Assembly (NCBI GenBank): GCA_934096735.1
Contig: CAKOMS010000016.1
Span: forward strand, 1 to 20,365
Direction: 5' to 3'
Source of the DNA: an uncultured Bacilli bacterium
GTDB taxonomy: Bacteria; Bacillota_I; Bacilli_A; RF39; UBA660
Length of the DNA: 20,365 bases
A model generated the notes under the pieces. That model was given only the letters and a program-made list of their open reading frames with translations, had not been told where the DNA came from and did not search any database. Below are positions 7,075 to 14,080 of this stretch, piece by piece. Made by a program: the position numbers and the translations under genes. The number at the start of each line of letters is the position of its first letter. Position 1 is the first letter of the stretch.

Positions 7075-7608
7075 TTGTCTAGTTATAGAGAAATAGTAAC
7101 AAAAGCAGTTATTGGTAAAGCAAAAAAAACTAGTGGAAATGATTTTACAGTTGAATGTGAAGAAGTACCAAATACTGTTTTAGGTTGCTGGGTAATCAAT
7201 AATACTTTTAATGGCACAAATAACTTTGGAAGTGTACTTATAAATGGTTCTTTTGATGTAAACGTATGGTATTCATATGATAATGATACTAAAACAGCAG
7301 TATGTACAAGAAGATTTAATTATACTGAAAAAATGAATGTTCCATTAAAGAATAAAGATGGACTTGATAATTCATCTGAAATAATTGTTAGAAGTTTAAA
7401 ACAACCTACAGTAACTAATGTAGAAATTAAAAATGGTTTAGTAAATCTTACAATAGAAAAAGAATTAGGAGTAGAAATAGTAGGAAATACTAAAGTTAGA
7501 GTTACAGTAGATGATAACTTTGATGATTATGAAGAATTACTTGATGAAGAAGTAGAAGAAGAAATAAATGAAGTTAAAGAAGATTATTTAGAAGATAGTA
7601 ATAAATAG
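7075..7608 (+). CDS. cotE: CotE-like spore coat morphogenetic protein
   Basis: The product of 177 residues matches what I know of Bacillus CotE along its length: YREIVTKAVIGK at the N-terminus, LGCWVINN, the block FDVNVWYSYDNDTKT, then RSLKQPTVTNVEI and VGNTKVRVTVD. It ends in the typical very acidic tail (about residues 148-177). In B. subtilis CotE directs outer spore coat assembly. I chose the TTG at 7075 because AGGGAGTGAT lies eight bases upstream and the protein then begins MSSYREI, as in known CotE; the GTG at 7066 would overlap the ribosome binding site. It is a single-gene unit ending at a strong terminator. Its presence supports sporulation ability in this lineage. Confidence 0.9.
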   Translation: MSSYREIVTKAVIGKAKKTSGNDFTVECEEVPNTVLGCWVINNTFNGTNNFGSVLINGSFDVNVWYSYDNDTKTAVCTRRFNYTEKMNVPLKNKDGLDNSSEIIVRSLKQPTVTNVEIKNGLVNLTIEKELGVEIVGNTKVRVTVDDNFDDYEELLDEEVEEEINEVKEDYLEDSNK

Positions 7609-7618
7609 TCAATTTACG

Positions 7619-7647
7619 AAAACCCTTTGTTAGGGTTTTATTTTTTT
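7619..7647 (+). terminator. Rho-independent terminator of cotE
   Basis: The stem is AAAACCCT, loop TTGTT, AGGGTTTT, followed by A and T7. Its tail touches the -35 box of the next promoter. Confidence 0.9.
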
Positions 7648-7674
7648 GACTTGATTTAACATAAATTTTATAGT
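7646..7674 (+). promoter_or_regulatory. Sigma-A-type promoter for gene B
   Basis: TTGACT (7646-7651), 17 bases and TATAGT (7669-7674) give a predicted start near 7681 and a leader of about 55 bases before the ATG at 7737/7740. Confidence 0.65.
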
Positions 7675-7699
7675 ATTCTATTTATAGAAAGATAGATAA

Positions 7700-7731
7700 T
7701 AAGTAAGAGGAAAAACTTACTTACTCGGAGG
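7700..7731 (+). promoter_or_regulatory. 5'UTR hairpin next to the ribosome binding site of gene B
   Basis: TAAGTAAG (7700-7707) can pair with CTTACTTA (7716-7723) around an A-rich 8-base loop. The CGGAGG ribosome binding site starts three bases later (7726-7731). It may shape translation or RNA stability; that is inference. Confidence 0.5.
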
Positions 7732-7758
7732 TTGATATGATGAAAAAAATAGACTTCC

Positions 7759-7768
7759 GGGGGGGGGG
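7759..7768 (+). repeat. Ten-G homopolymer tract, probable phase-variation switch of gene B
   Basis: A run of exactly ten G lies 17 bases after ATG 7740-7742. CGGAGG at 7726-7731 is well placed for ATG 7737 or 7740. With ten G the ATG frame ends at TAA 7818-7820 after 26 codons (from 7740). Loss of one G, or gain of two, joins this ATG to the frame of gene B. Long G runs slip readily in replication, and such a run is out of keeping with the local composition. Confidence 0.85.
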
Positions 7769-7770
7769 TT

Positions 7771-9111
7771 GTGAAACTCCTTCTTGGAATAGAAATAGTA
7801 ACTTTATTTTTAGGGATTAAGAGTTTTGGTAACAAAAATAATATAAAAAATGATGTTAAATTATTGGATAATAAATCTAATAATCTTTTTGCAATTATGG
7901 TACAAGATGATACTGGTAATTATGTAGAAAGTAGTGATTTTCCAAAAGGAAGTTATAAATTAAATGATGAACTAACTGTATGTAATGATAATAATGGAGA
8001 TAGAGTAGAAAATGTACTTAGTTATTCAAATGGTTTTGTAACTGTAACAAGTAAAAGAACTTTATTTTGTTATTTATACTTTGAACCTAAAGTAGATTTA
8101 ATAATAAATGTAACAAATGAAACAGTACCAACAACCTCTGGTTATAGTGTAGTATCAACATGTCCAAATAGTAATTGGAGCGATAAATATCAAAGATTAG
8201 AACTTAGAGATATATCAAATCCAACAGTAGAATGTAATTTAACATATAATAAAAGAACATTTGATGAAAGTAAAAAACTAAGTACTATAGCATCCACAGT
8301 AGGAACCTCTGGAACAGGAAGTATAGTAAATGAAGGAGATGCTGGATTCAGATATGAAGGACAAGACCCAAATAACTATATATGGTTTAATAATGAATTA
8401 TGGAGAATAATCGGAGTAATACCAACAAAAGTAGATGAAACAGGTACAACAGAAAATTTAGTAAAGATAATAAGAGACGAAATAATTGGAGGACTAATGT
8501 ATGATGCAAAATCATCTGGTGGAACTGGAGCATGGGGAAGCAATACTTTGTATAGTTTATTAAATGAATATTATTGGGGTAAAAAGAATGGAACAAACAC
8601 GACAGGATGTTATGGTAGTTATTCATCTACATCTAAATCAAAAACACATTGTGATTATACAAAAATAGGAATTGATTCAACAGATTATTATGGAGATATG
8701 GTAAAGAAAGTGTATTGGAATACAGGAGTAAGTAAAAATAGTGCTACAGCAAGTGCAGTATTTGAAACAGAAAAAGCAACTCAAACAGTATACAATTATA
8801 TAGGGCTCATGAGTGCAAGTGATTATGGCTATGCGACAAGTGCATCACATAGTACAAAGTTATCTTCTTATGGTAATAGTACTCATACATTAAATAATTG
8901 GTTATTTGCAAATGGAAATGTTGTGTGGACAAACATTTCTTCTACATCTACTAGTATAAATGCTTTGACTAGTAGTGGTTATCTTGCTTCAAAGTCTTAT
9001 TCTGAGGCAGGTCCTGTCCGTCCAGTTTTATATTTAGAAAATAATACATATGTAATTTCTGGGAATGGAAATATATCTGATCCATATGTTATCTCAAAGA
9101 AATTAAATTAA
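7771..9111 (+). CDS. Phase-variable surface protein B (currently out of frame with its best start)
   Basis: The open frame of 446 codons begins at GTG 7771, but no normal ribosome binding site serves that codon. The likely start is ATG 7737 or 7740 (CGGAGG just upstream), which is out of frame because of the ten-G tract; with nine G the protein would begin MKKIDFRGGVVKLLLG. It has an N-terminal anchor (LLLGIEIVTLFLGIKS) nearly identical to gene A, the LFAIMV/FPKGSY domain and a linker. The C-terminal region is shared with gene C (GFRYEGQDPNNYIWFNNELW, GLMSASDYGYAT, HTLNNWLF, VRPVLYL, DPYVISK). No G+C-rich variable block is seen here. It is followed after 21 bases by gene C, so both may be one operon. 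Function is inferred: a switchable surface binding protein. Confidence 0.82.
   Translation: MKLLLGIEIVTLFLGIKSFGNKNNIKNDVKLLDNKSNNLFAIMVQDDTGNYVESSDFPKGSYKLNDELTVCNDNNGDRVENVLSYSNGFVTVTSKRTLFCYLYFEPKVDLIINVTNETVPTTSGYSVVSTCPNSNWSDKYQRLELRDISNPTVECNLTYNKRTFDESKKLSTIASTVGTSGTGSIVNEGDAGFRYEGQDPNNYIWFNNELWRIIGVIPTKVDETGTTENLVKIIRDEIIGGLMYDAKSSGGTGAWGSNTLYSLLNEYYWGKKNGTNTTGCYGSYSSTSKSKTHCDYTKIGIDSTDYYGDMVKKVYWNTGVSKNSATASAVFETEKATQTVYNYIGLMSASDYGYATSASHSTKLSSYGNSTHTLNNWLFANGNVVWTNISSTSTSINALTSSGYLASKSYSEAGPVRPVLYLENNTYVISGNGNISDPYVISKKLN
8290..8424 (+). repeat. Duplicated module, partner at 9454-9588
   Basis: The 135 bases match 9454-9588 with nine differences by hand alignment. The last 48 bases (8377-8424 and 9541-9588) are identical. 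The block codes for the start of the C-terminal domain of genes B and C and could support recombination or gene conversion. Confidence 0.85.
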
Positions 9112-9132
9112 TTGGTCAGAAAGGAGTGTAAT

Positions 9133-10242
9133 ATGAAAAAATACGGTGTTGTAATTATATCATTATTGGTAATATCTTTGCTTTATTATTTTGCTTTACA
9201 AAGTAAAGAAAGTAATAAAACATTTATGCAAGAAGGAATACTTTTTGCTATGACAAAAGATGGAGAAGAAGTAACATCTTTTCCGACAGATGGTAAATAT
9301 AAAGTTAAAATTGATTGTAAAAATGGTAAAGGTAATTATTTATATTTTGAAGATGAGAATAAATGGAAATTTACAGTAGAGGGTATTACAGGAAAGGTAA
9401 GTTGTAATGTTGATTTCACAACAGTAACTAGTAATGATTTATTAAGCGTAGTAGCATCCACAGTAGGAACCTCAGGAACAGGAAGTATAGTAGATGAAGG
9501 AGATGCAGGATTTAGGTATGAAGGGCAAGATCCCAATAATTATATATGGTTTAATAATGAATTATGGAGAATAATCGGAGTAATACCAATTGGCGGTAGC
9601 ACAGAAAATTTAGTAAAAATAATAAGAAACTCTCCAATTGGAGGACTTGCGTACGATGCTAGAACATCTGAAAGAGGAGCATGGGGAAGTAATACATTAT
9701 ATACTTTGTTAAATACTTATTATTATGGTAAAAAAGATGGAACAAATATTTCGGGTTGTTATGGATATGAAGTGACATCAAAATCAAAATGCAATTACAC
9801 TAAAATAGGAATAAATGGAGCAGATTATTATGGCAGTATGATAAAGAAAGTATATTGGAATACAGGAGCAAGTACTTATAGTGCAACAGCAAGTATTGTA
9901 TATGAAAATGAAAAAGCAAAACAAACAATATATAATTATGTAGGGCTCATGAGTGCCAGCGATTACGGATATGCAACAACTGAATCACATAGTACTAGTT
10001 TATCAAACTATAATAATAGCACAAATCATACACTAAATAATTGGTTATTTAGTGAAGAGGAATGGACAGGCATTGTTTCTTCCAATTCTGCTTTAGTAAA
10101 TTGTGTTTCTGGTAGCGGAGGAATGGAAACGAATTATGCTAGTGTTGCTAAAAGTGTTCGTCCAGCAGTGTATCTAAATTCTAATATCTATGTATCATCC
10201 GGAGATGGCTCACAATTAAATCCGTATATATTAGTAAAATAA
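9133..10242 (+). CDS. Surface protein C, paralogue of B
   Basis: The 369-residue protein starts at ATG 9133, with AAAGGAG upstream; an in-frame TTG at 9112 lacks such a site. It opens with a different anchor (KKYGVVIISLLVISLLYYFAL) from A and B, followed by a short version of the LFAM/FPTDGKY domain. The C-terminal domain then closely follows gene B: GFRYEGQDPNNYIWFNNELW, AWGSNTLY, CNYTKIGI, GLMSASDYGYAT, HTLNNWLF, SVRPAVYL and a closing NPYILVK. It has no homopolymer at its start, so it is probably always in frame. It carries a recognisable counterpart of the RPAVSL end of gene A without a G+C-rich block. Likely membrane-anchored outside the cell; ligand unknown. Confidence 0.82.
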   Translation: MKKYGVVIISLLVISLLYYFALQSKESNKTFMQEGILFAMTKDGEEVTSFPTDGKYKVKIDCKNGKGNYLYFEDENKWKFTVEGITGKVSCNVDFTTVTSNDLLSVVASTVGTSGTGSIVDEGDAGFRYEGQDPNNYIWFNNELWRIIGVIPIGGSTENLVKIIRNSPIGGLAYDARTSERGAWGSNTLYTLLNTYYYGKKDGTNISGCYGYEVTSKSKCNYTKIGINGADYYGSMIKKVYWNTGASTYSATASIVYENEKAKQTIYNYVGLMSASDYGYATTESHSTSLSNYNNSTNHTLNNWLFSEEEWTGIVSSNSALVNCVSGSGGMETNYASVAKSVRPAVYLNSNIYVSSGDGSQLNPYILVK

Positions 10243-10257
10243 ACTTATAAATTTAAT

Positions 10258-10298
10258 CGTCAACGAAAACGTTAAAATAGAGTAGTTCTCCCGAGCTA
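10258..10298 (+). other. Paired-hairpin 3'UTR element, copy 2
   Basis: This repeats the element after gene A: GTCAACGAAAAC, then AAAATAG, then TAGTTC, loop TCCC, GAGCTA (10283-10298). Relative to copy 1 the second stem changes an A to G opposite T, which keeps pairing as a G-U wobble, so selection on RNA structure is plausible. The first hairpin is weaker here. It sits between gene C and its terminator. Confidence 0.55.
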
Positions 10299-10301
10299 GA
10301 T

Positions 10302-10330
10302 AATCACTTTCTAATTAGAAAGTGATTTTT
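10302..10330 (+). terminator. Rho-independent terminator of the B/C unit
   Basis: An 11-bp perfect stem (AATCACTTTCT, loop AATT, AGAAAGTGATT) is followed by T residues. Confidence 0.9.
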
Positions 10331-10332
10331 AA

Positions 10333-10375
10333 GTCAACATTTTTTGTTGACAACATATCATTTTATTGATAGAAT
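10333..10375 (+). promoter_or_regulatory. rpsP promoter with overlapping inverted repeat
   Basis: TTGACA (10347-10352), 17 bases and TAGAAT (10370-10375) form a good sigma-A promoter. An inverted repeat GTCAACA, T5, TGTTGAC (10333-10351) covers most of the -35 box. It could be an operator or simply a second hairpin after the upstream terminator. Confidence 0.65.
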
Positions 10376-10402
10376 GAATGTATAAGAAAAAGGAGGCAGA
10401 TT

Positions 10403-10678
10403 ATGGCAGTTAAATTAAGATTAAAAAGAATGGGTTCTAAACAAAAACCATTTTATAGAGTAGTAGCAGCTGATTCAAGAAGTCCAAGAGATGGACGTTT
10501 CATTGAAACTGTTGGAACTTATGATCCAATTAAAGGTGCAGATAAAATAAATATTGATGAAGAAAAAGCACTTAAATGGTTAAATAACGGAGCACAACCA
10601 ACTGATACAGTTAAAAATATTTTATCACGTGCTGGTGTTATGAAAAAATTTGCAGACAGCAAAAAGAAAAGTAAATAA
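10403..10678 (+). CDS. rpsP: 30S ribosomal protein S16
   Basis: This 91-residue protein is the small-subunit assembly protein S16. The start AVKLRLKRMGSKQKPFYRVV, the block ADSRSPRDGRFIETVGTYDP and the sequence LKWLNNGAQPTDTVKNILS are classic S16. The basic tail KKKSK is normal. The ATG at 10403 follows AAGGAGG. It leads an apparent operon with khpA, as in many Firmicutes, but ffh does not precede it and rimM/trmD do not follow, so the usual cluster is broken up here. Confidence 0.97.
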   Translation: MAVKLRLKRMGSKQKPFYRVVAADSRSPRDGRFIETVGTYDPIKGADKINIDEEKALKWLNNGAQPTDTVKNILSRAGVMKKFADSKKKSK

Positions 10679-10686
10679 GGTGACTT

Positions 10687-10932
10687 ATGAATGTAGTAGA
10701 GTTTGCTGAATATCTTGTAAAAAGTTTAGTAATAGAAAAAGACTTAGTAAAAGTATCAGAATTTCAAGCAGATGACGATATTACTATCTTAGAAATTCTT
10801 GTGCCAGAAAGTGACATGGGAAGAGTTATTGGAAAAGGCGGAAAAACTAGTACATCAATAAGAACATTGATTCAAGCTTTTGCAGCAGTTAATAACATGC
10901 CAAAAGTAAAAATTAATATTGATGCATTTTAA
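10687..10932 (+). CDS. khpA: KhpA, KH-domain RNA-binding protein
   Basis: The 81-residue single KH domain has the RNA-binding loop VIGKGGKTSTSIRTLI near residues 52-67, where GKGG is the GxxG motif. The start MNVVEFAEYLVKSLV is typical of KhpA (YlqC), which pairs with KhpB/Jag to bind RNA and affects cell wall growth and division in streptococci. Position right after rpsP (8 bases) is the standard one. The ATG at 10687 has AAGGTGA upstream, overlapping the rpsP stop. A terminator overlaps its stop codon. Confidence 0.93.
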   Translation: MNVVEFAEYLVKSLVIEKDLVKVSEFQADDDITILEILVPESDMGRVIGKGGKTSTSIRTLIQAFAAVNNMPKVKINIDAF

Positions 10933-10957
10933 GAAATAGGGTTCTATTTCTTTTTTT
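10931..10957 (+). terminator. Rho-independent terminator after khpA
   Basis: The stem is AAGAAATAG, loop GGTT, CTATTTCTT, followed by T residues. The following gene begins 22 bases later, so read-through may still feed it. Confidence 0.85.
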
Positions 10958-10978
10958 GAATTATAAAGGAGACAAACA

Positions 10979-12895
10979 ATGATAACAATACCAAATATAT
11001 ATGGAACATGCAAAGGATCTGAAAAAGCAATTTCTCTAGTAGAAGAAATTTACGAAAAAGAAAAACAAAAAGATAATCCTAAAAAAATATACATTTTTAA
11101 AGAAATATTACATAATAAAAGTGTTATAGAAAAATTTAAAAAAAAGGGAATAGAAACTATCAATGATTTAAGTCTTGTTACAGATAAAGATATTCTAATT
11201 ATAAGAGCACATGGTGAAAGTAAAGAAGTAATTGATTATTTAGAAAATAATAATATTGAATACTATAATGCAACATGCCCAAATGTCTCAAGAATACATA
11301 AAATGGTTTATGATAAATATAAAGAAGGTTATGAAATAATTATTATTGGCAAAAAGATTCATCCAGAAGTTATCGGTACAAATGGTTGGTGTGAAAGTAA
11401 AGGTATAATTATTGAAACAGAAGAAGATTTAGAAAATATTTCAAGTAACCAAAATAAATTCATTATAGGTCAAACGACTTTTAATAAAGATAAATTTTAT
11501 GAATTAGTAGTTAAAATAAAAGATATTTTTGAAGGATGTAATATTATAGTTGAAGATACACTTTGTCCTGCAGTTAAAAATTTAATTAACAGTGGTTGTG
11601 AAGTTGCTAAAGATGTAGATATAATGTTTGTTGTAGGAGGAAAAAATAGTAGCAATACAAAAGAATTAAATAAGAGTTTAAATGAATTTACTAAATCTTA
11701 TACATTTGATAATATTAATGCATTTTATAGATTTGTCATAAATAGTGAACTAGATGTTCATAGTAAAATTGGTTTAACAGGAGGAGCATCTACTCCAAAA
11801 GATGAAATTCATACTTACAAATATTTACTAGAATTTCTTTTGTTTTATAAAATGATAGTAAAAGAGTTAAAAGAAAAACAAGATAGTGTAAATGATAATT
11901 TACATAAATATGATGATCATGTTGAAGTAACTGATTTAATAAATGATTTTTGTGATTTAAATAAAAATGGAAAATATATAAGAGGAACACTTATTGCACT
12001 AGGAGAAAGACTTGCTAAAGAAACAGGCAGAAGAAATTATTTACCACTTGCACATGCTTATGAAATGTTTGAAACATCAGTACTTATTCATGACGATATA
12101 ATAGATAATGCTAAAATTAGAAGAGGAACTGAAACGATACCAAGAAGAATATGTAAAAAATATTTGAATAAATGTAGTACTAAAGAATATTTTAATGATA
12201 CTTTAAGACTTGCAAATAGTTTAGGTATATGTGCTGGAGATTTAGGGTTTTATGAAGCAAATAAATTAATAGTAGATTCTTACAGTAAAAATAAAAATTT
12301 AAGTAAAATATTACTTTTATATAATGATATTATAATAAAAACTATTAAAGGTGAAATAATTGATGTAATTCTTCCTTTTAAAGGAAAATATAATTTTAAA
12401 GAAATAACTGAAAATGATATATTGGATATATATACTTTAAAAACTAGTTGGTATACTATAACAGGTCCTTTCATGTTAGGGTACACTCTAGGAGGTAAAA
12501 CTACTACTAAAGAAATGGAAACCGCACTTACAAATATAGGAATTGCCTTTCAAATAAAAGATGATTTACTTGGAATATTTAGTGATAAAAATAAAATTGG
12601 TAAATCAAATACTTCGGATATTGAAGAATTTAAACAAACTTTACTTTATTCACATGTTATAAAAACTGAATATAAAAAAGAATTTTTAAAGTATTATGGA
12701 AAAAAGATTAATGAAAGTGATTTAAATAAGGTAAGAATTATTTTAAAAGAAAGTAATACATATAATTATATAAATGAATACTTAGATAATATATATGATA
12801 ATACTAAAAAATTAATTGATGAGTTAGATTTAATAGATATTGGAAAAGATATATTAAAAGGATTATTAATATATATAAAAATAAGAGAAAAATAA
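10979..12895 (+). CDS. ispH: Fusion: IspH (HMBPP reductase) + polyprenyl diphosphate synthase
   Basis: One 638-residue frame joins two consecutive isoprenoid enzymes. Residues 1 to about 283 are IspH, the iron-sulfur enzyme making IPP and DMAPP from HMBPP. The three cluster cysteines (Cys11, Cys100, Cys196) are present, with LHN (His45), RAHGES (His78), IHPEVIG (His128, Glu130), GGKNSSNT (220-227) and GASTP (269-273). Residues about 300-638 are a trans-prenyltransferase: GKYIRG (331-336), the first Asp-rich motif HDDIIDNAKIRRG (Asp372, 373, 376) and a second, FQIKDDLLGIFSD (Asp528, 529), with Gly where the third Asp is often found. The two halves would make and use IPP/DMAPP in sequence. GGAGA precedes the ATG. 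IspH fused to S1 is common in Clostridia; this partner is unusual. Product chain length cannot be told. Confidence 0.92.
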   Translation: MITIPNIYGTCKGSEKAISLVEEIYEKEKQKDNPKKIYIFKEILHNKSVIEKFKKKGIETINDLSLVTDKDILIIRAHGESKEVIDYLENNNIEYYNATCPNVSRIHKMVYDKYKEGYEIIIIGKKIHPEVIGTNGWCESKGIIIETEEDLENISSNQNKFIIGQTTFNKDKFYELVVKIKDIFEGCNIIVEDTLCPAVKNLINSGCEVAKDVDIMFVVGGKNSSNTKELNKSLNEFTKSYTFDNINAFYRFVINSELDVHSKIGLTGGASTPKDEIHTYKYLLEFLLFYKMIVKELKEKQDSVNDNLHKYDDHVEVTDLINDFCDLNKNGKYIRGTLIALGERLAKETGRRNYLPLAHAYEMFETSVLIHDDIIDNAKIRRGTETIPRRICKKYLNKCSTKEYFNDTLRLANSLGICAGDLGFYEANKLIVDSYSKNKNLSKILLLYNDIIIKTIKGEIIDVILPFKGKYNFKEITENDILDIYTLKTSWYTITGPFMLGYTLGGKTTTKEMETALTNIGIAFQIKDDLLGIFSDKNKIGKSNTSDIEEFKQTLLYSHVIKTEYKKEFLKYYGKKINESDLNKVRIILKESNTYNYINEYLDNIYDNTKKLIDELDLIDIGKDILKGLLIYIKIREK

Positions 12896-12899
12896 AAAT

Positions 12900-12930
12900 G
12901 AATCAAATCTTTTAAAATGATTCTTTTTTT
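12900..12930 (+). terminator. Rho-independent terminator of the ispH fusion gene
   Basis: GAATCA pairs with TGATTC around a 12-base loop, and T7 follows. It lies directly before the next promoter. Confidence 0.75.
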
Positions 12931-12931
12931 A

Positions 12932-12960
12932 TTGACATATAATATAATTGATAGTATTAT
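12932..12960 (+). promoter_or_regulatory. Sigma-A-type promoter of the GntR/ABC operon
   Basis: A consensus TTGACA (12932-12937), 17 bases and TATTAT (12955-12960) predict a transcript start near 12967. Confidence 0.75.
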
Positions 12961-13005
12961 TGTGTTAGTCAAGTGATACAGTTAGAAGGTGGTAATATAG
13001 ATAAA

Positions 13006-13380
13006 TTGAATAATGAATTTAATGATTTATTCAAAAGTACTTTTGATAATGAAAGACCAATATATATTCAACTTATGGATATAATTAAAAATGAAATTGT
13101 CTCTGGTAATATCGCACTAGGAGAAAAACTTCCATCAGTAAGAGATTTTGCAATAAAATTAAAAATTAATCCTAACACTGTTCAAAAATCTTTAATGGAA
13201 TTAGAAAGATTAAATTTTATCTATACTGAAAGAACTAGTGGAAAGTATGTAACAAAAGATAAATCATTAATAGAAAAAGAAAGAATAAAATTAGCGAGTA
13301 TTAGTAAAGAAAAATACTTAGAAGATATGAAAAAATTAGGATATACCAAAGAAGAATCTATTAAATTTTTAGGAGAGTGA
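13006..13380 (+). CDS. GntR-family (YtrA-type) transcriptional regulator
   Basis: This short GntR protein (about 124 residues) has one winged helix-turn-helix: PIYIQLMDIIKNEIVSG, GEKLPSVRDFAIKLKINPNT and VQKSLMELERLNFIYTERTS. It lacks a ligand domain, as in the YtrA subfamily, which sits before ABC transporter genes and represses them. The start is uncertain. An in-frame GTG at 12973 is only about six bases past the predicted transcript start and has no binding site. TTG 13006 lies after AGAAGGTGG (12984-12992), though with a long 13-base gap. The gene is four bases upstream of the ABC ATPase, so it probably regulates its own operon. The signal is unknown; cell-wall antibiotics are the usual theme for this family. 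Confidence 0.85.
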   Translation: MNNEFNDLFKSTFDNERPIYIQLMDIIKNEIVSGNIALGEKLPSVRDFAIKLKINPNTVQKSLMELERLNFIYTERTSGKYVTKDKSLIEKERIKLASISKEKYLEDMKKLGYTKEESIKFLGE

Positions 13381-13384
13381 TTAG

Positions 13385-14080
13385 ATGGATTTATTAGAAT
13401 TAAAAGGATTAAATAAATCTTTTGGAAAAAAAGAAGTTCTAAAAGATGTAAGTTTAAATGTTACAAGTGGAAAAATAATTGGGCTACTTGGAAAAAACGG
13501 AATGGGTAAGACTACTATTATTAAATTAATTAATGATTTATTAACTCCTTCTAGTGGAGAAGTCTTAATAAACGGTGAAATACCTGGTATAGAAAGTAAA
13601 AAAAGTATAGCATACTTACCAGAAAGAACCTATTTAGATAAAGAAATGACTGTTACACAAGTACTTAAATATTTTAGTGAATTTTATGATAATTTTGATA
13701 TAGAAAAAGCTAAAAAATTATTAAAGGATTTAGATATTTCTTTAACTGATAAATTATCAAAAATGAGTAAAGGAATGCAAGAAAAAGTATGTTTAGTATT
13801 AGTTATGAGTAGAGATGCAAAACTATACATCTTAGATGAACCTTTAGGAGGAGTAGATCCTGCTACTAGAGATTATATTCTAGATACAATATTAAGTAAC
13901 TTTTCGCCTGGTGCAAGTGTTATAATTTCAACTCACTTAATAAGTGATATAGAAAGAATTTTAGATGAAGTAATATTTATTGATAAAGGAAAAATAATTT
14001 TACAATCATCATGTGATGATCTTAGAAAAAAATATAATAAATCAATCGATGAAATATTTAGGGAGATGTTCAAATGTTAA
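13385..14080 (+). CDS. ABC transporter ATPase (YtrB-like)
   Basis: The 231-residue nucleotide-binding subunit has Walker A GKNGMGKT (36-43), a degenerate signature LSKMSKGMQEK (about 124-134), Walker B LYILDEP (Asp151, Glu152), a D-loop GGVDPATRD and the switch histidine in STHLISD (His184). This is the type seen in YtrB/BcrA-like exporters, where the signature carries SKGM rather than LSGGQ. GGAGAG of the upstream coding end serves as its binding site. Its stop overlaps the start of the permease by seven bases, so the two are coupled and likely form one membrane complex. Substrate cannot be told. Confidence 0.93.
   Translation: MDLLELKGLNKSFGKKEVLKDVSLNVTSGKIIGLLGKNGMGKTTIIKLINDLLTPSSGEVLINGEIPGIESKKSIAYLPERTYLDKEMTVTQVLKYFSEFYDNFDIEKAKKLLKDLDISLTDKLSKMSKGMQEKVCLVLVMSRDAKLYILDEPLGGVDPATRDYILDTILSNFSPGASVIISTHLISDIERILDEVIFIDKGKIILQSSCDDLRKKYNKSIDEIFREMFKC

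Noticed and set aside
7753..7800. Type IV prepilin-like start for gene B (Gly before a hydrophobic segment)
   Set aside because: There is no Glu at position 5 after the Gly and no pilin genes nearby; a plain signal anchor fits better.
8940..9111. Possible second DGR variable region at the end of gene B (and 10140-10242 of gene C)
   Set aside because: Codons there are AT-rich and of mixed third base, without the C/T-ending pattern or a rise in G+C.
12973..13005. GTG 12973 as the start of the GntR gene
   Set aside because: It lies about six bases past the predicted transcript start with no binding site; the AGAAGGTGG at 12984-12992 argues for a later start, though its spacing to TTG 13006 is not ideal.
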